Notes: a model not told the origin generated them from the letters alone. Counted from the stretch's first letter, positions 8,839 to 17,851 are shown. The stretch: 64,000 nucleotides of DNA from Bacillus_I endophytica_A (GCF_026790145.1 NZ_JALAMS010000009.1:20583-84582); one strand, 5' to 3'. Program-made: numbers and translations.

Positions 8839-9720
8839 ATGTCAAAAGAATCTTTTTTACAAATGAATACGGTTTTTATTAGTATATTAGTAGAGGCCCT
8901 ACCATTCGTCGTTCTTGGCGTCATTATCTCGGGCGTGATTCAAATGTTCATTACAGAAAATATGCTAGCTAAAATTATTCCTAAGAATCGTTTTCTCTCT
9001 GTTATAGTGACCTCTGTGCTTGGAAGCCTTTTTCCTGCTTGTGAGTGCGGCATTGTCCCTATTACAAGACGACTTATCGGAAAAGGAGTTCCTCTTCATG
9101 GAGCTACAAGCTTTATGCTAACAGGACCTGTTATCAACCCTGTTGTGATTTTCTCCACATATGTAGCATTTGGGAATGATTGGAAGATGGTTGGCTATCG
9201 GTGCATTTTATCCTTTATTGTAGCTCTTTTTGCTGGTTGGATTATCTCCCTTCAATTTAAGGACGGGCAGCTACGCAATGAGGCTACACACCATCATCAT
9301 GACCATTCCCTTGCTTTTTCGAAGAAGTTTAGCGATATGGTACGTCACACATTAGATGAATTTTTCTCAGTTGGTAAGTTTTTTATCATTGGAGCCTTAA
9401 TTGCGGCAGCGATGCAAACATTTGTTAAAACATCCACACTTCTTTCTTTAGGAGATGGACCTATTATGTCTATTATAATAATGATGGCACTCGCTTTCGT
9501 TCTTTCTCTTTGCTCATCAGCTGATGCTTTTGTTGCTTCATCTTTCCGAAGCACGTTCAGTAATGGCTCACTTGTTGCATTCTTAGTATTTGGTCCAATG
9601 TTTGATATTAAAAATATGCTTGTTATGCTCGGAACTTTTAAGTCTAAACTCGTATTTTTCCTACTCTTCTACGTTACGATTTTTGTCTTTTTAGGAGCAC
9701 TTATTATTTCTTATTTGTAA
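8839..9720 (+). CDS. ycgR: YcgR-type permease (UPF0718/YraQ family)
   Basis: A 293-residue permease with about eight membrane helices in two halves. Family hallmarks are FPACECG (C68 and C70) in the first half and SLCSSADAFVASSF in the second. A histidine cluster, HHHHDHS (151-157), sits in the central loop, suggesting metal binding. The start ATG at 8839 follows AAGGAGATGG; an earlier in-frame ATG at 8773 lacks a ribosome site. It is coupled to ycgQ 13 bases downstream. The pair is conserved in Bacillus. Transport of, or response to, a metal ion is inference from the histidine clusters. Confidence 0.88.
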   Translation: MSKESFLQMNTVFISILVEALPFVVLGVIISGVIQMFITENMLAKIIPKNRFLSVIVTSVLGSLFPACECGIVPITRRLIGKGVPLHGATSFMLTGPVINPVVIFSTYVAFGNDWKMVGYRCILSFIVALFAGWIISLQFKDGQLRNEATHHHHDHSLAFSKKFSDMVRHTLDEFFSVGKFFIIGALIAAAMQTFVKTSTLLSLGDGPIMSIIIMMALAFVLSLCSSADAFVASSFRSTFSNGSLVAFLVFGPMFDIKNMLVMLGTFKSKLVFFLLFYVTIFVFLGALIISYL

Positions 9721-9733
9721 AGGAGGAGACAAA

Positions 9734-10591
9734 GTGGTACGCATTTTAATCTTAATTGGTTTTAGTTTTATTTTTATGCACCTGCATGCTACAGGAACAA
9801 TTAATAAATATATTAATATGAAATATAGCTATATCTCATTTAGTACGATATTTATCTTTATTTTACTAACCATTGCTCAAGTTTATTTTTACGTAAAAGA
9901 TGGTGATAAGAAAAATCACGATGATCATGAACATGATCATTCATGCAGCTGTGGCCATGATCACAGTCATGATGAAGATAAATGGTACAAAAAGCTCGTT
10001 GTGTACCCGATTATGATTTTCCCTCTCGTTGCTGTTATGTGCTTCCCAATTGCAACGCTTGATTCAAAAATGGTTGAAGCAAAAGGATTTCACTTTCCTA
10101 TTCTAGAAGGTGATGATGCATCAAGTAACCATCAAATTTTGCAACCTGATACAAGCACATATTACGGAGCAGAAGATTACGAAAAATTAATGGATAAATC
10201 AAAGAAACAGTATGAAAAGAAAAACTCCATTATTCTAAATGACGACAATTATTTAAAGGGAATGGAAACCATCTATAATTTCCCTGGAGAGTTCACAGGA
10301 AAAATGGTATCACTAACCGGTTTTTCTTATAATAGTGATGACTTGAAGAAGAATGAAGTTTTTCTATTTAGATTCGGAATTATTCACTGTGTAGCAGATT
10401 CGGGTGTCTATGGGATGCTCATTCAATTCCCAGACGATATGGACTTGGAAAATGACGAATGGCTACGTGTAAGTGGAGAACTAGACACAATGTATTATCA
10501 ACCATTCAAAAAAACAATTCCTGTTTTAAAAGTGAAAAAGTACGAGAAGATAAGCGAACCAGAAGATACTTATGTTTATCGTCAATACTAA
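9734..10591 (+). CDS. ycgQ: YcgQ-type membrane protein (TIGR03943/DUF1980)
   Basis: A 285-residue partner of the YcgR permease. Two or three helices are in the N-terminal 115 residues. Between helices 2 and 3 (about 58-82) is a dense metal-ligand string of histidine, aspartate and three cysteine/serine positions (NHDDHEHDHSCSCGHDH). The C-terminal 170 residues are extracytoplasmic and beta-rich (OB-like, as described for this family). GTG start at 9734 behind AGGAGGAG. It ends in a strong terminator. Likely works with YcgR in handling of a metal; the metal is unknown. Confidence 0.88.
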   Translation: MVRILILIGFSFIFMHLHATGTINKYINMKYSYISFSTIFIFILLTIAQVYFYVKDGDKKNHDDHEHDHSCSCGHDHSHDEDKWYKKLVVYPIMIFPLVAVMCFPIATLDSKMVEAKGFHFPILEGDDASSNHQILQPDTSTYYGAEDYEKLMDKSKKQYEKKNSIILNDDNYLKGMETIYNFPGEFTGKMVSLTGFSYNSDDLKKNEVFLFRFGIIHCVADSGVYGMLIQFPDDMDLENDEWLRVSGELDTMYYQPFKKTIPVLKVKKYEKISEPEDTYVYRQY

Positions 10592-10593
10592 TA

Positions 10594-10621
10594 AAAAAAG
10601 CCGCTTAATGCGGCTTTTTTA
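10594..10621 (+). terminator. Terminator after ycgRQ
   Basis: AAAGCCGC, 5-base loop, GCGGCTTTTTT immediately after the ycgQ stop. Confidence 0.92.
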
Positions 10622-10710
10622 TTAGGCATTTGTCTATTTTTTTTAGGACAAATCCCCGAATTTTATCTTTCGTATATATTATAAGAGACTCGTAAAAGGA
10701 GGTAATACAT

Positions 10711-11004
10711 GTGCATCATCACTCTTACTTTCCTCATTATTATCAAAGAAACTATAAGCCGAACAACCAAAATGAACAAAATTATTCTTCATCACATCAT
10801 GAAAATTTTGCCCACCCTACTACTCCCCCATTTCCATATGGAGAAGGAAGTTTAGAATATCGTTTGAATTATCTTTCTTACCAAGTTCAGCAACTTATTG
10901 AGCAAAACAAACAGCTTCTTGAGCGTTTAGATCGAAAAGCTCCTGAACAAAGTCAAACGGTCACAGCACCAAGTGGAGGCGGCTCTATTATTGTCCGGAT
11001 GTGA
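10711..11004 (+). CDS. Small His/Tyr/Asn-rich protein with coiled coil, unknown
   Basis: A 97-residue protein, not recognised with confidence. The first 45 residues are disordered and rich in His, Tyr, Asn and Pro (MHHHSYFPHYYQRN). Residues about 48-75 form a short coiled coil (LSYQVQQLIEQNKQLLERL). The tail is glycine/serine then IIVRM. This composition recalls small Bacillus coat-type or YppG-like proteins, but that is only a resemblance. GTG start, six bases after AAAGGAGG; an overlapping ATG two bases earlier is in another frame. Monocistronic. Confidence 0.7.
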   Translation: MHHHSYFPHYYQRNYKPNNQNEQNYSSSHHENFAHPTTPPFPYGEGSLEYRLNYLSYQVQQLIEQNKQLLERLDRKAPEQSQTVTAPSGGGSIIVRM

Positions 11005-11082
11005 ACACTAGAGTGGAAGGTCTTCCTCTTAAAGGAGTCCTTCATTGATAAAAAGTGGACAAGTTTAAGTGAATTTCTCCAT

Positions 11083-11110
11083 AAAAAAACTCCTGCTATT
11101 TTGCAGGAGC
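11083..11110 (-). terminator. Terminator after CNNM/CorC gene
   Basis: CTCCTGC/GCAGGAG stem with a 6-base loop, followed on the minus strand by a run of seven T. Confidence 0.9.
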
Positions 11111-11126
11111 TTCTGAGTTTTCTTTC

Positions 11127-12470
11127 CTATCCGTGCTTTCGTTCCGTATCCTCTTCCATTTCTTCATTTAATTCTTTAATTAAGAAAGAGACTTGAAGAA
11201 TTTGATGATTTTCAATTTCTACTACTTCAAAACGGTACTGATCATCTTCAACAACAGGATTCTCATCTGGGGTTGAAGCCATTTTCACTTGCATCCATCC
11301 CCCTATTGTATCAACGTTCTCTCGCTGATCAAACGTCATTCCGAATCGCTCTTCTAAATCATCTAAAAGAACGCGTCCATTTAAAAGATAGTAGCCCTGT
11401 TCTTGTTCTACTACGTCTGGAATTTCATCAGTATCAAATTCGTCTTGAATGTCACCAACAATTTCTTCTAATATATCCTCCATCGAAATAATTCCTGACG
11501 TTCCTCCATATTCATCCATAACAACGGCAATATGAATGTGTTCTTTTTTCATCTTCACTAACACATCTTGCAAACGTGTTGATTCATGAATAAAAGGAAT
11601 CGGATGGATATGTTTTTTCATATTTAATGATCGTCCAAGAACAAGGTTTGTGACCATTTCCTTAGCATTTACAACACCGATAATTTTGTCTTTATCTCCT
11701 TCTTCTGTTACAGGGTAACGTGTAAAGTGGTTTTCATCAATAATTTGTAAAAGCTCTTCCTTTTCCATCTCCTGATCAAAAACAATCATTCTTGTTCTTG
11801 GTACCATAATATCTTTTGCAACCCTTTCATCAAATGAAAGGATGTTTTGCATATACGAAAGCTCTGTTTGATTGATTTCTCCACTTTGATAACTCTGCGT
11901 CATAATAATTTTAAGCTCTTCTTCTGAGTGTGCTTGTTCATGACCCGCAGGCTTTACCCCAAATATGCGAAGGATAATACGCGCTGAGCCGTTTAAAAGC
12001 CAAATAAGAGGAAATAAAATTTTCCCAAATAGCACAAGCGGCTGAGCTAACAAAAGCGTAACTCTTTCAGTATACTGGATAGCCAATGTTTTCGGAGCAA
12101 GTTCTCCTAAGACAACATGTAAAAACGTCATAATACCTAATGCAAGCGCGTAAGAAACAACTGTTGTCCAAGCTGTAGGAATGCCCAATTCATGAAATAC
12201 AGGGTGCAAAAGTCGTTCTACAGTAGGTTCTCCAAGCGTCCCAAGACCTAAAGCTGTCACTGTGATTCCGAGCTGACAAGCTGAAAGGTAATAATCCAAA
12301 TTGGTTACTAGTTTCTTTACAGCAACCGCTTTTTTATTTCCTTCTGAGATAAGCTGCTCAATGCGCGACATTCTTACTTTTACAACAGCAAATTCGGCCC
12401 CTACAAAAAAGGCTGTCAATACAATTAAAAGAGCTACTAATATTAAATTAATGATAATGGTCGTGTCCAA
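11127..12470 (-). CDS. CNNM/CorC-type transporter (DUF21-CBS-CorC_HlyC)
   Basis: A 447-residue membrane protein of the family often labelled hemolysin C; relatives are tied to magnesium or other divalent cation efflux. Order: DUF21 with four membrane segments (about 5-28, 60-82, 95-120, 135-157), two CBS domains (about 215-335; VPRTRMIVFDQ and MDEYGGTSGIISMEDILEEIVGDI) and a C-terminal CorC_HlyC domain (350-437). TTG start at 12470 behind AGAGGGG. B. subtilis relatives are YhdP, YrkA, YqhB and YugS; I cannot say which is the ortholog. The leader holds a short unusual reading frame (12513-12635) and a small hairpin near the ribosome site. Confidence 0.92.
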   Translation of the reverse strand: MDTTIIINLILVALLIVLTAFFVGAEFAVVKVRMSRIEQLISEGNKKAVAVKKLVTNLDYYLSACQLGITVTALGLGTLGEPTVERLLHPVFHELGIPTAWTTVVSYALALGIMTFLHVVLGELAPKTLAIQYTERVTLLLAQPLVLFGKILFPLIWLLNGSARIILRIFGVKPAGHEQAHSEEELKIIMTQSYQSGEINQTELSYMQNILSFDERVAKDIMVPRTRMIVFDQEMEKEELLQIIDENHFTRYPVTEEGDKDKIIGVVNAKEMVTNLVLGRSLNMKKHIHPIPFIHESTRLQDVLVKMKKEHIHIAVVMDEYGGTSGIISMEDILEEIVGDIQDEFDTDEIPDVVEQEQGYYLLNGRVLLDDLEERFGMTFDQRENVDTIGGWMQVKMASTPDENPVVEDDQYRFEVVEIENHQILQVSFLIKELNEEMEEDTERKHG

Positions 12471-12512
12471 CTTATCCCCTCTAAAAAGAGGGAATCACCT
12501 CCGCTATAAAAA

Positions 12513-12635
12513 TTATTTATATCTACCCGTAGAGTGATGACCATGAGATAGGTACCCAAGCCAAAACGGTCCTTTGTTTTCAATTAATACGGTTACATTC
12601 TTCTGACTAATCGTTCTCCATAGCGCCTTCCCAAC
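12513..12635 (-). CDS. Possible 40-residue leader ORF without a normal start codon
   Basis: Upstream of the CorC-like gene an open frame reads GKALWRTISQKNVTVLIEN followed by KGPFWLGYLSHGHHSTGRYK and stop. It looks like protein, and a strong ribosome site (AAGGGGGTGAAGAC) is placed correctly, but the codon at the start position is GTT, and no ATG/GTG/TTG occurs in frame. It may be a small gene that lost its start, a gene using a rare start, or chance. Homology search of the peptide would decide. Confidence 0.35.
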   Translation of the reverse strand, partial: VGKALWRTISQKNVTVLIENKGPFWLGYLSHGHHSTGRYK

Positions 12636-12732
12636 GTCTTCACCCCCTTTTTATTAGCTTATATTTTAGCATATATTAACTTCTATGTATATTTATTATT
12701 CCGGAACCGTTTTTTACTCTTTTCACTATGTA

Positions 12733-12987
12733 TTACAACACATTTGTAAAATGCAGAAGAAGCACAGCCCCTCCTAAAACGACACACGATACATGACCTT
12801 CCCTTTTTTCTTTTTTAAACTCTGTTATGTTATTGAAGATAAGTGACAGAGACATAGCTACTAGCATCCAAGAAACAACGTTAAAATTCTCGATATTCCC
12901 TTTCTTTTCCATAATGAGTATAGTTAAAGCCAATATGATGGTGAAAATAGAAAAAACTATACCACCTGCTTTACATAAGCGATCCAT
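12733..12987 (-). CDS. Small membrane protein, unknown
   Basis: An 84-residue protein with three hydrophobic stretches (about 8-27, 38-53, 66-83) separated by short charged loops (MEKKGN and FKKEKREG). No family recognised. ATG follows AAAGGGATGGAAAG. It stands alone, upstream of the CorC-like gene on the same strand with about 100 bases between its end and the leader ORF, and divergent from the deacetylase gene. Confidence 0.6.
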   Translation of the reverse strand: MDRLCKAGGIVFSIFTIILALTILIMEKKGNIENFNVVSWMLVAMSLSLIFNNITEFKKEKREGHVSCVVLGGAVLLLHFTNVL

Positions 12988-13185
12988 CTTTCCATCCCTT
13001 TCTCAAAACTTCTCCTTTTCTTCTTTTTTCAAAAAGTTTACGAAATGCATGCCTTCCCTTTATTTTAACATATAGTAAAGATTTACAAAAAGTATAGAGG
13101 AAATATTCAATGAATTTAAATTAGTTAATATCTTCCGATAATTATCATTTTTTACCTTATATATTACACTTTTATTACATTTTCA

Positions 13186-13214
13186 TTGCAAATGTAAAGA
13201 GAGTCTATTATACT
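13186..13214 (+). promoter_or_regulatory. Sigma-A promoter of the deacetylase gene
   Basis: TTGCAA, exactly 17 bases, TATACT, located 35 bases before the start codon at 13249. It closely fits the vegetative consensus. Confidence 0.7.
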
Positions 13215-13248
13215 CACATATAGAGAAAAAAATTTAGGAGTTTTTGAG

Positions 13249-14481
13249 ATGAAGAAAAAAGGGGTTATTGTTTTATCTTGTTTGTTTTTAGTATTTATTG
13301 TCGGATTTGCTTCATATCTCTTCTATAAGAAAGAAAATGCAGAAGAAGCTCCACAAGCTCTCGTAACAGAAAAGGAGTACACGCCAATTTATTCTGTTCC
13401 TTCTCCTTACACTGAAAGAGAAGTTAAAGGGTATTTAACTAAGAATACTGAGTATCGCAACTACATGGCATTTAACCAAGACTGGTGGCGAGTTGCTGTT
13501 GGAAACGACGTTGGCTATGTTCCACGCAAGGAAACGAAAATAGCGAGTGCAACAGCTGTCAAAGATCAGTCGCTAACGAGCGCTTTTGAGGGAGAAACAT
13601 TCTTAGTAAAAAAATCAACTCCGATTTATCGCTCAATGTCTAAAACGTCTAAAAAAATTGGCGAATTTGATCAGCGTACTCAAATTGAAGCAAAAGATAC
13701 AAATCAAGATTGGATGGAAGTGAACGTTGGCGGTCTTATCGGTTACATTCCAAAAGATAGTGTTGAAAAACAGAATGGCGTTCCTGTTCTTATGTATCAT
13801 CACCTTTTAAAAGATGAGGAGAATCATAACTTCAGAGATGTTTCCACAACTATTACTCCTGAAGCCTTTGATGAACAAATGAAGTGGCTTCATGACAACG
13901 GCTATACTGCTATTACGCTCAAAGAATTAGAGCCTTACATACAAGGAAAAAAAGCGTTACCTGAAAAATCTGTTGTCATTACATTTGATGATGGGATTAT
14001 TTCTTCGAGAGAGTATGCTTATCCTATTCTTAAAAAATATGGATTTAAAGCAGAAAACTTCATTATTACAGGTAGAATTTCAAAAGAAAGTAAACCATTC
14101 AATCCAGATCGATTAGACTTTTTAAGCTATCAAGATATGGAGAAAATGAAGGATGTGTTCTCGTTTGGTTCTCACACAAATGCACTTCATTCAATGAATG
14201 AGGAGAATAAACGCGGGATGATTACCCAACTTCCTTATGAGCAAGTGTTAGCAGACTTCAAACAAAGTAGACAAGCACTTCCATCTCACTCTGCATACTT
14301 TGCTTATCCTTTCGGACACTTAAATGAGACATCTGTTCAAGCTGTCAAAGATGCAGGCTTTACCCTAGCCTTTACAACACAAAAAGGCTACGTCTTTCCT
14401 GGAGATAACCCACTGCTGCTTAACCGATTCGGCATCGGACCAGATATAACATTAGAAAAGTTTCAAGAGATTTTCAAATAA
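13249..14481 (+). CDS. Polysaccharide deacetylase with SH3-like domains
   Basis: A 410-residue surface enzyme. N-terminal membrane anchor (about 5-25); two SH3-like beta domains (about 42-100 and 110-172) that probably bind the cell wall; NodB deacetylase domain (178-410). Catalytic motifs are present: D247-D248 in TFDDG, H309 and H314 in SHTNALH, and the YPFG stretch near 353. It should remove acetyl groups from peptidoglycan or another wall polysaccharide outside the cell. The LMYHHLL motif at the start of the domain places it with PgaB/IcaB-like enzymes. It has its own sigma-A-type promoter and a strong terminator. Confidence 0.9.
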   Translation: MKKKGVIVLSCLFLVFIVGFASYLFYKKENAEEAPQALVTEKEYTPIYSVPSPYTEREVKGYLTKNTEYRNYMAFNQDWWRVAVGNDVGYVPRKETKIASATAVKDQSLTSAFEGETFLVKKSTPIYRSMSKTSKKIGEFDQRTQIEAKDTNQDWMEVNVGGLIGYIPKDSVEKQNGVPVLMYHHLLKDEENHNFRDVSTTITPEAFDEQMKWLHDNGYTAITLKELEPYIQGKKALPEKSVVITFDDGIISSREYAYPILKKYGFKAENFIITGRISKESKPFNPDRLDFLSYQDMEKMKDVFSFGSHTNALHSMNEENKRGMITQLPYEQVLADFKQSRQALPSHSAYFAYPFGHLNETSVQAVKDAGFTLAFTTQKGYVFPGDNPLLLNRFGIGPDITLEKFQEIFK

Positions 14482-14513
14482 AAAAGATTCAGCATAACTG
14501 CTGAATCTTTTTT
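14481..14513. terminator. Bidirectional terminator
   Basis: AAAGATTCAGC/GCTGAATCTTT stem with flanking A and T runs, between the convergent deacetylase and ABC exporter genes. Confidence 0.9.
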
Positions 14514-14514
14514 A

Positions 14515-16224
14515 TTATCCAAACTGTGCCTGGTGAAGACGGCTATATATTCCCTTTTCTCCTAGCAATCTATCGTGTGTTCCTTGTTCTGTTATACCAC
14601 TTTTTGTGACCACCATAATGCGATCTGCGTTTTTGATTGTAGCAAGACGATGAGCAATAACAAGAGTTGTGCGCCCTTTTGAAAGCTCATTTAACGCTTG
14701 TTGGATGGCAACTTCTGTTTCAGTATCAAGAGCAGAGGTTGCTTCATCTAAAATTAAAATTGGTGGGTTTTTAAGAAAAATTCGTGCAATAGCAAGGCGT
14801 TGTTTTTGACCGCCAGAAAGTTTTACTCCTCGCTCTCCAATAATCGTGTCAAGTCCGTCAGACTGATTTGAAATAAAGTCAGACAGCTGGGCTTTACGAG
14901 CTGCTTCTTCTATCTCTTCCTCTGTTGCGTCTAACTTACCATAGCTTAAATTCTCCCGAATCGTACCTGAGAAAAGGAAAACATCTTGCTGCACAATGCC
15001 AATTTGGCTACGCAGTGATTGAAGAGTAAAGTCCCGAATGTCTACGCCATCAATTGTAATTTGCCCTTCTTCAATCTCATAAAAACGAGGAAGCAAGCTG
15101 CACAAAGTTGTTTTTCCTGCTCCTGATGGACCTACAAACGCAACTGTCTCACCCTCTTTAATAGAAAGGGTTAGGCCATTTAAGACTCTTTCCATATTTT
15201 TGTATCGAAATGCAACGTTTTCGTAACGGATTTCTCCTTTTACCGTCATATCTTTAGCGTGCTCTGCATCAACGATATCAGGATGTGTATCCATGATTTC
15301 AGTATAACGCTTGAACCCGGCAATTCCTTTTGGATAACTTTCGATCACCGCATTAATTTTTTGAATTGGTCCTATTAAAATATTAGAAAGGAGAAGAAAC
15401 GCAACAAACTCTCCATATGTAAGCTGACCTTTTATAACGAAAAGCGTTCCAAACAAAAGAGTAAAGAGTGTTACAGTGCGCATAAGCATGTAGTTGGCCA
15501 TAATATTTTGAGCCATAATTTTATAAGATTGAAGCTTTGTTTGGCGATAGCGTTCATTGTTTACTTCAAAGCGTTTTTGTTCATGTTCTTCATTTGCAAA
15601 TGCTTTTACAACGCGAATGCCTCCAATGCTATCCTCTACGCGGGCATTAATATCCCCTACATCACTAAACATTTTACGGAACGTTTTTGTCATCTTTTTG
15701 TTAAAGTGAATAGCACAAATCATTAAAAATGGGATAACGATAAAAGAAAGTACAGCAAGTTTCCAATTAATCGTAAGCATAATTCCAAATGCGCCTAGAA
15801 GCGTCATAATAGCGACAAATACATCCTCAGGTCCATGATGGGCAACTTCCCCGATCTCTTCTAGGTCTTTTGTCAGCCTTGAAATCGAATGTCCTGTTTT
15901 ATTTTCGTCATAGTAGCTAAAAGAGAGCTTTTGCATGTGACCAAAAAGCTTTCTTCTCATATCTGTTTCGATATTAATACCAAGTTTATGTCCCCAAAAA
16001 GTTACAATGTACTGAAGACCTGTATTAAGAAGATAAATAGCCAAAAGACCTAAACATGCCAATGAGATAACAGTCCAGTTTTCCATAGGAAGTAAACGAT
16101 CAATCACTTCATTTACAGCAATCGGAAAAGCAAGCTCTAAAATCCCAACAAAAACAGCACATGAAAAATCAAGGATGAAAAGTTTCTTATATGGTTTATA
16201 GTATGAAAAAAAACGTTTTAACAC
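14515..16224 (-). CDS. ABC exporter, fused permease-ATPase (YgaD/Sav1866 type)
   Basis: A 569-residue half-transporter: six-helix membrane domain (about 15-305), then an ATPase with Walker A GPSGAGKTT, Q-loop, signature LSGGQKQRL and Walker B ILILDEATSALD. Such proteins work as homodimers and export lipids, drugs or secondary metabolites. A perfect Fur box lies 40-54 bases before the start codon, so the gene is probably repressed by Fur when iron is plentiful. This makes a siderophore or iron-related exporter a reasonable but unproven reading. It is divergent from an MFS exporter that shares the same control region. Confidence 0.92.
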   Translation of the reverse strand: MLKRFFSYYKPYKKLFILDFSCAVFVGILELAFPIAVNEVIDRLLPMENWTVISLACLGLLAIYLLNTGLQYIVTFWGHKLGINIETDMRRKLFGHMQKLSFSYYDENKTGHSISRLTKDLEEIGEVAHHGPEDVFVAIMTLLGAFGIMLTINWKLAVLSFIVIPFLMICAIHFNKKMTKTFRKMFSDVGDINARVEDSIGGIRVVKAFANEEHEQKRFEVNNERYRQTKLQSYKIMAQNIMANYMLMRTVTLFTLLFGTLFVIKGQLTYGEFVAFLLLSNILIGPIQKINAVIESYPKGIAGFKRYTEIMDTHPDIVDAEHAKDMTVKGEIRYENVAFRYKNMERVLNGLTLSIKEGETVAFVGPSGAGKTTLCSLLPRFYEIEEGQITIDGVDIRDFTLQSLRSQIGIVQQDVFLFSGTIRENLSYGKLDATEEEIEEAARKAQLSDFISNQSDGLDTIIGERGVKLSGGQKQRLAIARIFLKNPPILILDEATSALDTETEVAIQQALNELSKGRTTLVIAHRLATIKNADRIMVVTKSGITEQGTHDRLLGEKGIYSRLHQAQFG

Positions 16225-16263
16225 CTTTTTCCTCCCTTATCATTATAGTATAACTCCATACAA

Positions 16264-16278
16264 TGATAATGATTATCA
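16264..16278. promoter_or_regulatory. Fur box
   Basis: TGATAATGATTATCA, a perfect 7-1-7 inverted repeat equal to the Bacillus Fur consensus, extended by matching AA/TT on both sides. It lies in the 173-base spacer between the divergent ABC (start 16224) and MFS (start 16398) exporter genes, nearer to the ABC gene. Confidence 0.88.
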
Positions 16279-16397
16279 TTGTGTTTTACAAGCTTTTTTT
16301 ATCTCTTTTCTCTCCCTTATCTTGAATTCCTTTTCATTTGTGCCTATCATAAAGAGTAGCTTTTCTATTTTACATATTTTGAAAGGAGGATTTTTTT

Positions 16398-17621
16398 ATG
16401 GGAACTACTGTTGCTGCACCAAAACCGGATAACATAGAAAAAATAACAGTGTACAACATTTTATTTATTATTGGACTTTGTCATTTATTAAATGATGCCT
16501 TACAAGCTGTTATCCCTGCTATGTTTCCAATTTTAGAAAGATCAATGGGATTGACATTCACACAACTTGGACTTATTTCTTTTACCCTTAACATGGTTTC
16601 TTCTGTCATGCAGCCTGTTGTAGGGCTTTATACAGACAAGAAGCCGATCCCTTATGCTCTGCCACTTGGGCTTACAAGCAGTATGCTTGGCATGTTTTTT
16701 CTTGCTTTTGCTCCTTCATTTGAAACTATTTTACTTTGTGTATTTTTTATCGGGCTTGGATCTGCAATTTTTCATCCAGAAGGTTCGCGTGTAGCCTACA
16801 TGGCAGCTGGAAATAGACGCGGGCTTGCTCAATCTATTTATCAAGTTGGAGGAAATTCAGGGCAAGCGCTTGCTCCTCTAATGACAGCCCTTGTGCTAGC
16901 AAAGCTTGGGCAAGGTGGAGCTGCTTGGTTTACAATCTTTGGCGGGGTGGCCGTTGCTCTACTTTTTTATATTGCTAGATGGTATAGTTCACGCCTTGTT
17001 ATGTATACGCCGAAGAAGCGAAAAGCACAGCGCCAGATGAATGTAGAATCTAAAAAGGCAATTAAAGGCGCATTACTTATTATTATTTTTCTCATCTTTG
17101 CCCGTTCTTGGTATATTAGTGCTATTTCTAATTTTTATGCTTTTTATACGATTCAAAACTATGAAGCAAGTATCTCTGAATCTCAAAGCTATATTTTTCT
17201 TTTTCTTCTCATGGGAGCCGTTGGGACATTTTTAGGCGGACCTCTTGCAGATCGTTTCGGCAAAAGAAACGTGATTTTATTTTCAATGCTTGGAACCGTT
17301 CCATTCTCACTTTCCCTCCCATACGTCAGTCCGCTCTTAGCTTACTTTTTTCTAGCTCTCATTGGGCTCGTTTTAATGTCTAGCTTTTCTGTAACTGTTG
17401 TATATGCACAAGAACTTGTGCCAGGGAAAATTGGTACAATGTCCGGATTAACCGTTGGATTGGCATTTGGAATGGGAGCTATTGGTGGCGTTGCTTTAGG
17501 GTTTTTTATTGATAAAATAGGTCTTAATCCAACGATCATTAGCGTAGGTTTCCTCCCTATCCTTGGATTTTTAACGTTTCTTCTTCCAAAAGATGAACGG
17601 ATCCAAGAGTGGTATAAATAA
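16398..17621 (+). CDS. MFS transporter, Fsr (fosmidomycin resistance) family
   Basis: A 407-residue 12-helix permease. The N-terminal run GLCHLLNDALQAVIPAMFPIL and VQPVVGLYTDKKP-like motif after helix 2 are typical of Fsr-type proteins, which export fosmidomycin and related compounds by proton antiport. ATG follows GAAAGGAGG. It shares a divergent control region with the Fur-box ABC exporter. Substrate unknown; iron-linked regulation is inferred from the neighbouring Fur box, about 120 bases upstream of the start. Confidence 0.9.
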   Translation: MGTTVAAPKPDNIEKITVYNILFIIGLCHLLNDALQAVIPAMFPILERSMGLTFTQLGLISFTLNMVSSVMQPVVGLYTDKKPIPYALPLGLTSSMLGMFFLAFAPSFETILLCVFFIGLGSAIFHPEGSRVAYMAAGNRRGLAQSIYQVGGNSGQALAPLMTALVLAKLGQGGAAWFTIFGGVAVALLFYIARWYSSRLVMYTPKKRKAQRQMNVESKKAIKGALLIIIFLIFARSWYISAISNFYAFYTIQNYEASISESQSYIFLFLLMGAVGTFLGGPLADRFGKRNVILFSMLGTVPFSLSLPYVSPLLAYFFLALIGLVLMSSFSVTVVYAQELVPGKIGTMSGLTVGLAFGMGAIGGVALGFFIDKIGLNPTIISVGFLPILGFLTFLLPKDERIQEWYK

Positions 17622-17679
17622 GGGTCACGTACAGCTTTGATTTATGATATGATAAAAAAAAAGCTAAGGAGAAACTTGT

Positions 17680-17817
17680 ATGAGACCTTTACAAATATCG
17701 GCTGAAACAGCTCAAAAACTAGCACAGTCGCTGAATATGCCGCTTGAGCAAATTATGCATATGCCACAGCATATTCTACTTGCAAAGCTTGCGGAAATGC
17801 AAAAAGAAGAACAATAA
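17680..17817 (+). CDS. yycC: YycC-like small protein
   Basis: A 45-residue protein matching the Bacillus YycC family from memory: MRPLQISAETAQKLAQ, then a central MHMPQHILL and a charged tail. Function unknown; soluble, helical, no signal. ATG at 17680 follows AAGGAGA. It lies between the MFS gene and a terminator, about 60 bases downstream of the MFS stop. Confidence 0.85.
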   Translation: MRPLQISAETAQKLAQSLNMPLEQIMHMPQHILLAKLAEMQKEEQ

Positions 17818-17821
17818 AAAC

Positions 17822-17851
17822 AAAAGGCAGAAGAAACTCTTCTGCCTTTTT
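17822..17851. terminator. Bidirectional terminator
   Basis: AAAAGGCAGAAG, 5-base loop, CTTCTGCCTTTTT between yycC and the convergent small gene. Confidence 0.9.

Noticed and set aside
12480..12720. Possible magnesium (M-box) or manganese (yybP-ykoY) riboswitch before the CorC-like gene
   Set aside because: The conserved core sequences of these riboswitches were not found; the region reads better as a short coding frame.
14515..17621. Exporter pair as a heterodimeric ABC system
   Set aside because: Only one ABC half-transporter is present; the second gene is MFS.
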